NCBI GenBank assembly: GCA_031553775.1 | Contig: JAVBLA010000070.1 | Location: 1 to 28,178 of the forward strand | Direction of reading: 5' to 3' | From: JAISFI01 sp031553775 | GTDB taxonomy: Bacteria > Bacteroidota > Bacteroidia > Bacteroidales > Azobacteroidaceae | Length of the DNA: 28,178 nucleotides | In this document: positions 14,769 to 21,604 of the stretch, in pieces | Numbering within the stretch: position 1 is the stretch's first letter | How the letters are laid out: the number at the start of each line of letters is the position of its first letter | Translations under genes and position numbers: made by a program | Notes under the pieces: generated by a model | Told to the model about the DNA's origin: nothing | The model's database searches: none | Seen by the model: only the letters and a program-made list of their open reading frames with translations

Positions 14769-14840
14769 AAATAAAAAATTGAAAATCGAAAAATTAATAG
14801 TTATTTTCAATTTTCAATTTTCAATTTTCAATTTTCAATT
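14763..14840. repeat. Heptamer hairpin repeat (TTTTCAA array) between pyrF and the HD-domain gene
   Basis: The right part (14803-14840) holds about five tandem TTTTCAA units on the plus strand. The left part (14763-14786) has inverted units (TTGAAAAT), so the region can fold into an AU-rich hairpin and may act as a weak terminator for pyrF. The array ends 5 nt before the GTG start of the downstream gene, in the same orientation as the arrays before the rlmI-like and transglutaminase genes. Confidence 0.75.
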
Positions 14841-14845
14841 ATTCT

Positions 14846-16069
14846 GTGGATAACAAACGAAAAATAATCAACGACCCCGTTTTCGGATTCATCAACATCC
14901 CATCCGATTTCATATACGATGTGATCAAACATCCGTATCTGCAACGGTTGAACCGGATCAGGCAGCTGGGATTGGCCTCTTTGGTATATCCCGGAGCCCA
15001 GCATACGCGCTTCCACCATTCTGTCGGAGCGATGCACCTGATGAGCGAAGCCATCGCCCAGTTGCGTTCTAAAGGGCATGAAATCAGTCACGATGAAGCA
15101 CAGGCCGTACAGGCCTGCATCCTGTTACATGATATTGGCCACGGGCCTTTTTCACATGTATTGGAGCATACCCTTATCCGGAACCTGAAGCATGAAAAAA
15201 TTTCACTGATGTTGATGGAAGACATGAATGCAGAATTCGAGGGGAAATTAGATCTTACTCTTCAGATTTTCAACGACCAGTACCCGAAACATTTTCTACA
15301 TCAACTGGTAAGCGGACAATTGGATATGGACCGCCTCGATTATCTCAGGAGAGACAGCTTTTTTACAGGTGTCAGCGAAGGAAATATCGGCTCCGCGCGC
15401 ATCATCAAAATGCTCAATCTCAAAGACGACCGGCTGGTAGTGGAAGCCAAAGGCATTTATTCCATCGAAAACTTCCTGATGGCCAGGAGATTGATGTACT
15501 GGCAGGTTTACCTGCATAAAACGGCTATCGCAGCAGAGAAAATGCTGATCAATACGCTCAAAAGGGCCAAAGAACTGTCTCTGAAAGGGTTGGAATTGTT
15601 TGCCACTCCCGCCCTGGCATTTTTCCTACAGAACGATATAACAAATGAGAATTTTGACAAAGAAGCGTTAATTCATTTCAGCCAGTTAGACGATAATGAT
15701 ATCTGGAGTTCTCTCAAAGTATGGATGAACCATCCGGATTTTATTCTTTCCACACTAAGCAAATGTCTGGTCAACCGTGAACTCTTTAAAATAGAAATTG
15801 CGTCTAAGCCATTCGATAAAAGACGGATAAAAGAGATGAAAGTTACATTTGCCCAAAGATTCGGCATCACACAACAGGAAGCTTCTTATCTGATTTTGTC
15901 TGACTGCATATCGACAAATATGTACAGTGAATTCGACGATAGCATAGATATAGTCTACCATTCAGGAGAAATTAAAGATATCTCGGAAGCCTCGGATATG
16001 CTGAATATATCACTTTTGTCAAAAAATATTAAAAAATATTACTGCTGCTTTTTGCGGTATTCAAAATAA
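14846..16069 (+). CDS. HD-domain phosphohydrolase (SAMHD1/dGTPase-like)
   Basis: This 407-residue cytoplasmic protein belongs to the HD superfamily of metal-dependent phosphohydrolases, related to dNTP triphosphohydrolases. The metal-binding signature is intact: His58 in TRFHHSVGAMHL, His95-Asp96 in LLHDIGHGPFSH, and an aspartate in QLDMDRLDYLRRD (about 160-162). The start is taken as GTG 14846, giving MDNKRKIINDPVFGFI, since homologues I recall begin this way and no ATG is nearby. The C-terminal third is less conserved. The substrate is not shown by the sequence. The nearby lpx, pyrF and prfA genes make a housekeeping nucleotide role more likely than a defence role. Confidence 0.86.
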   Translation: MDNKRKIINDPVFGFINIPSDFIYDVIKHPYLQRLNRIRQLGLASLVYPGAQHTRFHHSVGAMHLMSEAIAQLRSKGHEISHDEAQAVQACILLHDIGHGPFSHVLEHTLIRNLKHEKISLMLMEDMNAEFEGKLDLTLQIFNDQYPKHFLHQLVSGQLDMDRLDYLRRDSFFTGVSEGNIGSARIIKMLNLKDDRLVVEAKGIYSIENFLMARRLMYWQVYLHKTAIAAEKMLINTLKRAKELSLKGLELFATPALAFFLQNDITNENFDKEALIHFSQLDDNDIWSSLKVWMNHPDFILSTLSKCLVNRELFKIEIASKPFDKRRIKEMKVTFAQRFGITQQEASYLILSDCISTNMYSEFDDSIDIVYHSGEIKDISEASDMLNISLLSKNIKKYYCCFLRYSK

Positions 16070-16078
16070 TTTCCGAAA

Positions 16079-16111
16079 TTTGCCGTTCGTTGGCAAGAAG
16101 TACTAACTTTA
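16079..16111 (+). promoter_or_regulatory. Possible lpxD operon promoter
   Basis: TTTG (16079-16082) is followed after 21 nt by TAACTTTA (16104-16111), one base away from TAnnTTTG. If used, transcription would begin about 5 nt before the lpxD ATG, giving an almost leaderless mRNA. The short distance is the main reason for doubt. Confidence 0.35.
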
Positions 16112-16122
16112 TCTTATTTTAA

Positions 16123-17163
16123 ATGGAGTTTACCGCACAACAAATTGCAAGCATCCTCAATGGAAAGATTGAAGGAGATCCTAACGTCAAAGTAAGCAAC
16201 TTTTCTAAGATAGAAGAGGGAAAACCAGGTACGCTTTCGTTCCTTGCCAACCTCAAATATTCCCCATATCTATATGAAACACAAGCCAGCATCGTTTTGA
16301 TCAACGATGATTTTACGCTTGAAAAGGAAGTCAAAACTACCCTGATACGGGTTCCCAATGCTTATATGGCACTGGCAGTACTGCTGGATATGGTCAATCA
16401 GGCAAAGAAAAAAAGGGGTATCGAACCCATGAGCTATATAGCGGTATCCGCCCGGGCCAACCAAGAGAAAATTTATCTCGGTGCCTTTGCTTATGTAGGA
16501 GAGAATGCTAAAATAGGCGACAATGTGGAAATTTACCCGCAAGTATATGTCGGCGACAATGTAGAAATAGGAAAAGACACTATTTTATATCCCGGAGTAA
16601 AAATATATGCCGGTTGTAAAATCGGGGAAAGATGTATCATCCATTCCGGTGTGGTGATCGGATCAGACGGATTTGGTTTTGCCCAGGAAGGCGACGTGTA
16701 CAAAAAAATTCCCCAGACAGGGAATGTAATTATTGAAGATGATGTGGAAATCGGAGCCAATACCACTATAGATTGTGCCGTAATGGATTCAACTATTATC
16801 CGCAAAGGGGTTAAATTAGATAATCTGATTCAGATTGCACATAATGTGGAGATCGGTGAAAACACTGCATTGGCTGCACAGGTCGGAGTATCCGGATCTA
16901 CTAAAATAGGAAAAAACTGTATGTTCGGCGGACAAGTGGGTTTAGGCGGACATATTAAGATAGGCGACCATGTTAGCATCGGCGCCCAATCCGGACTGAT
17001 CAGCAATGTGGAAGACGGGAAAAACCTGATAGGAAGCCCCGCCATAGAAGTAAAAAACTTCTTCCGCTCCAGCATCATTTTCTCTAAATTACCGGAAATG
17101 TACAAGCAATTAGGCCAGATACAAAAAGATATAGAAACTCTTAAAAGCACAGATAAATCATGA
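16123..17163 (+). CDS. lpxD: UDP-3-O-(3-hydroxyacyl)glucosamine N-acyltransferase
   Basis: LpxD adds the N-linked 3-hydroxyacyl chain in lipid A synthesis, the third step, using acyl-ACP. The 346 residues have an N-terminal uridine-binding domain (about 1-100), then a left-handed beta-helix of hexapeptide repeats such as IGDNVEIYPQVYVG (about 115-290). A C-terminal helix (SKLPEMYKQLGQIQKDIE) would bind ACP. The catalytic histidine is His240 in IQIAHNVEIG. It is the first lpx gene of the run, and its stop overlaps the lpxC/fabZ start as ATGA, pointing to translational coupling. Confidence 0.96.
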   Translation: MEFTAQQIASILNGKIEGDPNVKVSNFSKIEEGKPGTLSFLANLKYSPYLYETQASIVLINDDFTLEKEVKTTLIRVPNAYMALAVLLDMVNQAKKKRGIEPMSYIAVSARANQEKIYLGAFAYVGENAKIGDNVEIYPQVYVGDNVEIGKDTILYPGVKIYAGCKIGERCIIHSGVVIGSDGFGFAQEGDVYKKIPQTGNVIIEDDVEIGANTTIDCAVMDSTIIRKGVKLDNLIQIAHNVEIGENTALAAQVGVSGSTKIGKNCMFGGQVGLGGHIKIGDHVSIGAQSGLISNVEDGKNLIGSPAIEVKNFFRSSIIFSKLPEMYKQLGQIQKDIETLKSTDKS

Positions 17164-18551
17164 CAATGATCAAACAACAAACACTGAAAGACAGCTTTTC
17201 TTTATCGGGAAAGGGACTCCACACAGGTTTGGACATTACGGTTACCTTTAAACCGGCACCTGAAAACCACGGTTATAAATTCAAAAGGATCGATTTGGAA
17301 GGAGAACCGGTAGTCGACGCTTTAGCCGAAAACGTAAGCGGTACGCAAAGGGGAACCGTACTTTCTAAAAACGGTGTCAAAATAAGCACTGTAGAACATG
17401 CTCTGGCCGCCCTCTATGCTTATCAGATCGATAACTGCCTGATAGAAGTAAATGCACCGGAAGTACCGATACTCAACGGAAGTGCTGTTTTATATGCAGA
17501 AGAAATAGAACGGGTCGGAATCCTGGAGCAAGCAGCTCCCAGAGATTATTATATCGTAAAACAAAAAATAGAGGTCAGGGATGAAGAATCGGGTTCTTCC
17601 ATCGTTGTTTTACCCGATGATAATCTTTGCATCAACACCCTGATATCTTTCGACTCTGTAATCCTCGACAGCCAATATGCCACATTGGAGAACCTATCTG
17701 ATTTCAAAAAAGAAATTGCTGCCAGCCGGACTTTCGTTTTTGTAAGAGAAATAGAACCGCTGCTGGAAAACAACCTGATCAAAGGAGGTGACCTGGATAA
17801 TGCTATCGTGATATACGAAAGACAAATCAGCCAGGAACATTTCGATCAGTTGGCCGATACCATGGGAGTACCCAGGAAAGATGCAACCCAATTAGGGTAC
17901 ATCATGAATAAGCCTTTGGTTTTCCCGAATGAACCTGCCAGACACAAATTATTGGATGTATTGGGTGATATAGCCCTGATCGGAAAACCGATCAAAGGCC
18001 GGATCATCGCTACACGTCCCGGACACAAAATCAACAATCAGCTGGCCCGTATGCTCCGTAAAGATATTAAACTGAACGACGTACAGGCCCCCGTATATAA
18101 TCCGAACGTTCCACCACTTATGGATATCAACCGGATCAAACAATTGTTGCCGCATCGCTATCCTTTCCTGATGGTTGAGAAAATTATCGAAATCGGCGGA
18201 CGGCATATTGTCGGAATCAAAAATGTATCGGTAAACGAACCGTTCTTCCAGGGACATTTTCCGGAAGAACCTGTTATGCCGGGTGTTTTACTGGTAGAAA
18301 CAATGGCACAAACAGGTGGATTGCTGGTATTGAACCAGGTAGACGAACCACACAGATATTCTACTTATTTTATGAAGATAGATAATGTAAAATTCCGTCA
18401 GAAAGTAGTTCCGGGCGATACCGTTATCTTCCGGTTGGAATTCATAGACGAAATACGCAGGGGTATCGCCAATATGAAAGGCTATGCTTTTGTGGGGGAA
18501 AAAGTAGTCTGTGAAGCTGAATTTATGGCACAAATTGTCAAAAACAAATAA
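17160..18551 (+). CDS. lpxC/fabZ: Bifunctional LpxC deacetylase / FabZ dehydratase fusion
   Basis: The first half (about 1-300) is LpxC, the zinc deacetylase that commits UDP-acyl-GlcNAc to lipid A. Its zinc ligands His80 (TVEHALAAL), His262 and Asp266 (RHKLLDVLGD) are present, as are Glu79 and His289 (RPGHKINN). The second half (about 315-463) is FabZ, the 3-hydroxyacyl-ACP dehydratase, with LPHRYPFLMVEK and the catalytic His366 and Glu380 (GHFPEEPVMPGVLLVETMAQ). The fusion is characteristic of Bacteroidota. It joins in one chain two enzymes that draw on the same 3-hydroxyacyl-ACP pool as lipid A synthesis. The start overlaps the lpxD stop by 4 bp, and a second in-frame ATG lies two codons later. 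lpxA follows after 12 bp. Confidence 0.97.
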   Translation: MTMIKQQTLKDSFSLSGKGLHTGLDITVTFKPAPENHGYKFKRIDLEGEPVVDALAENVSGTQRGTVLSKNGVKISTVEHALAALYAYQIDNCLIEVNAPEVPILNGSAVLYAEEIERVGILEQAAPRDYYIVKQKIEVRDEESGSSIVVLPDDNLCINTLISFDSVILDSQYATLENLSDFKKEIAASRTFVFVREIEPLLENNLIKGGDLDNAIVIYERQISQEHFDQLADTMGVPRKDATQLGYIMNKPLVFPNEPARHKLLDVLGDIALIGKPIKGRIIATRPGHKINNQLARMLRKDIKLNDVQAPVYNPNVPPLMDINRIKQLLPHRYPFLMVEKIIEIGGRHIVGIKNVSVNEPFFQGHFPEEPVMPGVLLVETMAQTGGLLVLNQVDEPHRYSTYFMKIDNVKFRQKVVPGDTVIFRLEFIDEIRRGIANMKGYAFVGEKVVCEAEFMAQIVKNK

Positions 18552-18563
18552 ATCTTACACACT

Positions 18564-19343
18564 ATGATTCATTCAATGGCATTAGTCGACCCGGAAGCAG
18601 TGATTGGTAAGGATGTAACCATCGATGCATTTGCGGTTGTTGAAAAAAACGTCGTAATCGGCGATGGAACACATATTTATAATCATGCAATTATCCATAG
18701 TGGCGCCCGCATTGGAAAAAATTGCAAGGTGTTTCCCGGTGCTGTTATTGCGGGAATACCCCAGGACCTGAAATTCCAGGGAGAAGACACAATTGCCGAA
18801 ATCGGAGATAATACAACCGTCAGAGAATGTGTTACCATAAACCGGGGTACCGCTGCCAAAGGAAAAACAATAGTAGGAAGCAACTGCCTGTTGATGGCTT
18901 GCTGTCATGTAGCGCACGATTGCCTGTTGAAAGACAATGTTATTATCGGAAATGCCGTATTACTTGCGGGTGAAGTGGAAATCGACGAATGGGCGATTGT
19001 AAGCGGTGGAGCTCTGGTACACCAGTTTTCCCATATCGGAATGCACGCTATGGTACAGGGAGGAGCTCGCCTGGGAAAAGACATCCCGCCATATGTTACT
19101 GTCGGCAGGGAGCCGCTTTCTTATGCAGGAATTAATATCGTCGGACTTCGTCGCCGGGGATTCACCAGCGAACAGATCGGTAATATTTCTGAAATGTACA
19201 GGATCATCTATCAATCCGGTTTTAATAACTCCGCTGCTATCAGAAGAATAGAACTGGATTTTTCGGAATCGGAAGAAAAAGAAAACATTGTTAATTTCGT
19301 AAAGAATTCTCAACGGGGAATTATCCGTGGAAATATGGACTAA
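18564..19343 (+). CDS. lpxA: UDP-N-acetylglucosamine acyltransferase
   Basis: LpxA transfers the first 3-hydroxyacyl chain from ACP to UDP-GlcNAc, starting lipid A synthesis. The 259 residues form a hexapeptide beta-helix (about 1-185), with repeats such as IGKDVTIDAFAVV and IGDGTHIYNHAII, followed by a helical C-terminal domain (INIVGLRRRGFTSEQIGN). The likely catalytic base is His118 in CHVAHDC, corresponding to E. coli His125. NRGTAAKG is a typical family loop. It is the last lpx gene of the set and lies 12 bp after lpxC/fabZ. The gap to the next gene is about 50 bp and shows no clear terminator. Confidence 0.96.
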   Translation: MIHSMALVDPEAVIGKDVTIDAFAVVEKNVVIGDGTHIYNHAIIHSGARIGKNCKVFPGAVIAGIPQDLKFQGEDTIAEIGDNTTVRECVTINRGTAAKGKTIVGSNCLLMACCHVAHDCLLKDNVIIGNAVLLAGEVEIDEWAIVSGGALVHQFSHIGMHAMVQGGARLGKDIPPYVTVGREPLSYAGINIVGLRRRGFTSEQIGNISEMYRIIYQSGFNNSAAIRRIELDFSESEEKENIVNFVKNSQRGIIRGNMD

Positions 19344-19395
19344 AAAACAAACGTTTTGATAACTAAATTTATTGAGTGTTTTTAACTTTCAAACT

Positions 19396-19959
19396 ATGGT
19401 TTTCAAATTTTTATTATTATCGGATGAAGTCGACAATTTCAAAAGAGAAATTACGATCGACTCAGAGGCTTCCTTTCTGGATTTAAATAACGCCATTCTG
19501 GATGCCGTAGAATTTACCAAAGACCAGATGACTTCTTTCTTCCTTTGTGAAGACGATTGGAGTAAAACTACGGAAATTACACTGGTTGAAATGGATACCA
19601 GTTCGGAAGAGGATAACTATGTAATGGAAGATACTGTTTTAAGTGATTTGCTGGAAGATGAAAAACAAAAATTGCTTTTCGTTTTCGACTATTTCACGGA
19701 ACGGGCCTTCTTTATGGAACTGAGCGAAATCATTACAGGGAAGAACCAGGCAAAAGCAGTTTGCTCCCTGTCGACCGGAAATCCTCCCGCGCAAATCATG
19801 GCTTTCGATGATACGGACTTCATAAGTACATCTTCCGACAGTACATTGGATGAAAACTTTTTCGGTGATGAAGATTTCGATATGGACGAAATAGACCGGG
19901 AAGGATTTGAAGGACTGGATGCAATCGAAGGAATGGCATCAAATCCGTATGACGATTAA
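19396..19959 (+). CDS. PRiA4b ORF-3-like (IS1096 passenger TnpR-like) protein
   Basis: This 187-residue acidic protein resembles the plasmid pRiA4b ORF-3-like family, also named after the IS1096 passenger protein. Its role is unknown. The family core is visible as KFLLLSDEVDNFKREI, then FLDLNNAILDAV, FFLCEDDWSK, and LVFDYFTERAFFMEL. The C-terminal 40 residues are strongly acidic (DEDFDMDEIDREGF). I start at ATG 19396, because family members begin directly with this strand; an upstream TTG at 19372 adds only eight atypical residues. Despite the family name there is no sign of a mobile element here. It overlaps miaA by 11 bp. Confidence 0.83.
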   Translation: MVFKFLLLSDEVDNFKREITIDSEASFLDLNNAILDAVEFTKDQMTSFFLCEDDWSKTTEITLVEMDTSSEEDNYVMEDTVLSDLLEDEKQKLLFVFDYFTERAFFMELSEIITGKNQAKAVCSLSTGNPPAQIMAFDDTDFISTSSDSTLDENFFGDEDFDMDEIDREGFEGLDAIEGMASNPYDD

Positions 19960-20848
19960 AAAAAATAAGCATTTAATTGTTATCCTGGGACCTACAGGTG
20001 TCGGAAAAACCGAACTGAGCCTGCAGGTCGCAGAATATTTTCAAACTCCGGTCATTTCCTGCGATTCGCGTCAGCTATACAAAGGATTGACTATAGGTAC
20101 TGCTGCACCCACCGCTGCTCAACTGGCGCGGGTGCAGCATTATTTTGTGGCAACCCTGAAGCCGGAAGAATATTACAGTGCCAGCCGTTTCGAAGAAGAT
20201 GTGATTCAGTTACTGGATGAATTGTTTCAGCAACATGATACGGTGGTAATGACCGGCGGATCGATGATGTATATAGATGCCGTATGTAAAGGAATTGACG
20301 ATATCCCAACGGTAGATGATACACTCCGGAAAGAGCTGCTGGATCTTTATGAACACGAAGGACTGGATCCGATCCGCAACCGGCTTAAACTTTTAGATCC
20401 CATATTTTACGGACAAGTCGATCTCCAAAACCACAAACGGGTAATTCACGGCCTGGAAGTATGCCTGATGACGGGCAAACCTTATTCATCCCTTCGTACC
20501 AACACAGCCAAAGATCGTCCGTTCAATATCATTAAGGTAGGACTGATACGGGACCGGGAGGAGTTATACGAACGGATCAACCAACGGGTAGACATGATGA
20601 TGCAGGATGGACTGCTGGAAGAAGCAAGACAACTGTATCCTCTTAAATACCTGAATTCCCTGAATACAGTAGGGTATAAAGAACTGTTCAAATACTTCGA
20701 TGGCGAATGGACACTGAATTTTGCCATTGAAAAAATCAAACAAAACTCGAGGATTTACTCCCGGAAACAGATGACCTGGTTTAAAAGAGACCCGGAAATC
20801 CGCTGGTTTCATCCCGACGAATTTCCGGATCCGGGTAGTCTTATCTGA
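19949..20848 (+). CDS. miaA: tRNA dimethylallyltransferase
   Basis: MiaA attaches a dimethylallyl group to adenosine 37 of tRNAs that read codons starting with U. From ATG 19949 the protein is 299 residues, a usual length. It has the P-loop GPTGVGKT (14-21), the substrate segment SCDSRQLYKGLTIGTAAPT (about 37-55), and MTGGSMMYIDAV. Near the C-terminus are TVGYKEL and SRIYSRKQMTWFKRD. An earlier in-frame ATG (19907) lies deep in the preceding gene and adds only atypical residues, so it is rejected. The 11-bp overlap with the acidic protein gene suggests coupling. It converges with the DJ-1 gene, with 8 bp between the stops. Confidence 0.93.
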   Translation: MTIKKNKHLIVILGPTGVGKTELSLQVAEYFQTPVISCDSRQLYKGLTIGTAAPTAAQLARVQHYFVATLKPEEYYSASRFEEDVIQLLDELFQQHDTVVMTGGSMMYIDAVCKGIDDIPTVDDTLRKELLDLYEHEGLDPIRNRLKLLDPIFYGQVDLQNHKRVIHGLEVCLMTGKPYSSLRTNTAKDRPFNIIKVGLIRDREELYERINQRVDMMMQDGLLEEARQLYPLKYLNSLNTVGYKELFKYFDGEWTLNFAIEKIKQNSRIYSRKQMTWFKRDPEIRWFHPDEFPDPGSLI

Positions 20849-20856
20849 TAATACTG

Positions 20857-21408
20857 TCAAGCTCTATACAACATGGCTGCAGCCACTTCATCGGCTTTAG
20901 CCTGTCCATTAAGCAGGGATACTAATTTCAATCCGAAATCATACACCAGACCGGGACCTTTACCGGTAACGATATTTCCATCGCACACTACCGGAAGATC
21001 TTCAATAATAGCTCCTTTCAGCAAATGCTCCACACCGGGGTAGCAGATGGCTTTTTTACCCTGCAATATGCCTAAACCGCCAAAAACCAGGGGAGCGGCA
21101 CAAATAGCTGCCACATATTTTCCCTGCCGGACATACGTTGTAATCAGATTTTTCAGAGGTTTATGAGAATTCAGGTTTGTAGAACCGGGAAGTCCCCCGG
21201 GAAGCATCAGCATATCTCCCTGAGTCAACTCGCTTTCTTCAAACAATCGATCGGCTACAACAGGAATTCCTTTGGCTCCTGTTACTTCTCTCTTTCCTGT
21301 AATGGAAATGGTAGTAACATCGGCTTCTCCCCTACGGAGAATATCGATGGTTCCTACGGCTTCCATTTCTTCAAATCCTTCTGCCAGGAATACAAATACT
21401 TTTTTCAT
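20857..21408 (-). CDS. DJ-1/PfpI family protein
   Basis: This 183-residue protein belongs to the DJ-1/ThiJ/YajL branch, linked to protection against oxidants and glycating aldehydes. The nucleophile elbow cysteine is Cys103 in AAICAAPLVF, and Glu16 (AEGFEEMEA) matches human DJ-1 Glu18. GGLPGSTNL and KGPGLVYDF are further family segments. Glyoxalase or deglycase activity is reported for relatives but remains debated, so I give no enzyme name. The gene starts 21 bp after the end of structured repeat copy 2, which points in the same direction. I see no Bacteroidota promoter in those 21 bp. It faces miaA tail to tail. Confidence 0.9.
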   Translation of the reverse strand: MKKVFVFLAEGFEEMEAVGTIDILRRGEADVTTISITGKREVTGAKGIPVVADRLFEESELTQGDMLMLPGGLPGSTNLNSHKPLKNLITTYVRQGKYVAAICAAPLVFGGLGILQGKKAICYPGVEHLLKGAIIEDLPVVCDGNIVTGKGPGLVYDFGLKLVSLLNGQAKADEVAAAMLYRA

Positions 21409-21429
21409 AAGTTTTTTTTTAGATTGTTC

Positions 21430-21601
21430 GTTCCTTTTTTTGCTGCGCCAAAAAAAGGAACCAAAAAAAGGCGCTTTGTTGAAAAGAACTCGTTCGCTCG
21501 CTGTGCTCTCTCCCTCAAACAGCTTTTCAACAGCAAGGAAAAGAACCCCAACCCCTTATTTAAGGGGATAAACGGGCTACGCCCGGGTGGGATTGGCAGG
21601 G
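21430..21601 (-). repeat. ~172-bp structured intergenic repeat, complete copy 2
   Basis: On the minus strand this starts CCCTGCCAAT (21601-21592). It continues with P1 CGGGC-GTA-GCCCG (21585-21573) and P2 CCCCTTA/TAAGGGG (21567-21552). P3 is TGTTGAAAAG/CTTTTCAACA (21532-21523 and 21486-21477). P4 is GTTCCTTTTTTTG/CAAAAAAAGGAAC (21461-21430), a perfect 13-bp stem with loop GCGCAG. The order and offsets match copy 1 at 276-448, and the stretch AAAGCGCCTTTTTTTGGT is identical in both. Stem bases differ in a paired way. It fills the gap between the transglutaminase stop and the DJ-1 start, and an unrelated reading frame across it is spurious. Confidence 0.8.
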
Positions 21602-21604
21602 ATG

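Noticed and set aside
14763..14840. CRISPR-like array because of regular short repeats
   Set aside because: The period is 7 bp with no spacers, so it is a simple tandem repeat.
14846..16069. HD-domain protein as an anti-phage dNTPase defence gene
   Set aside because: The setting is housekeeping (pyrF, lpx genes) and no defence partner is adjacent. I recall similar genes at this place in other Bacteroidales.
19396..19959. Mobile element suggested by the IS1096 passenger-type family name
   Set aside because: No transposase, inverted ends or target duplication is present, and the gene overlaps miaA in a housekeeping run.
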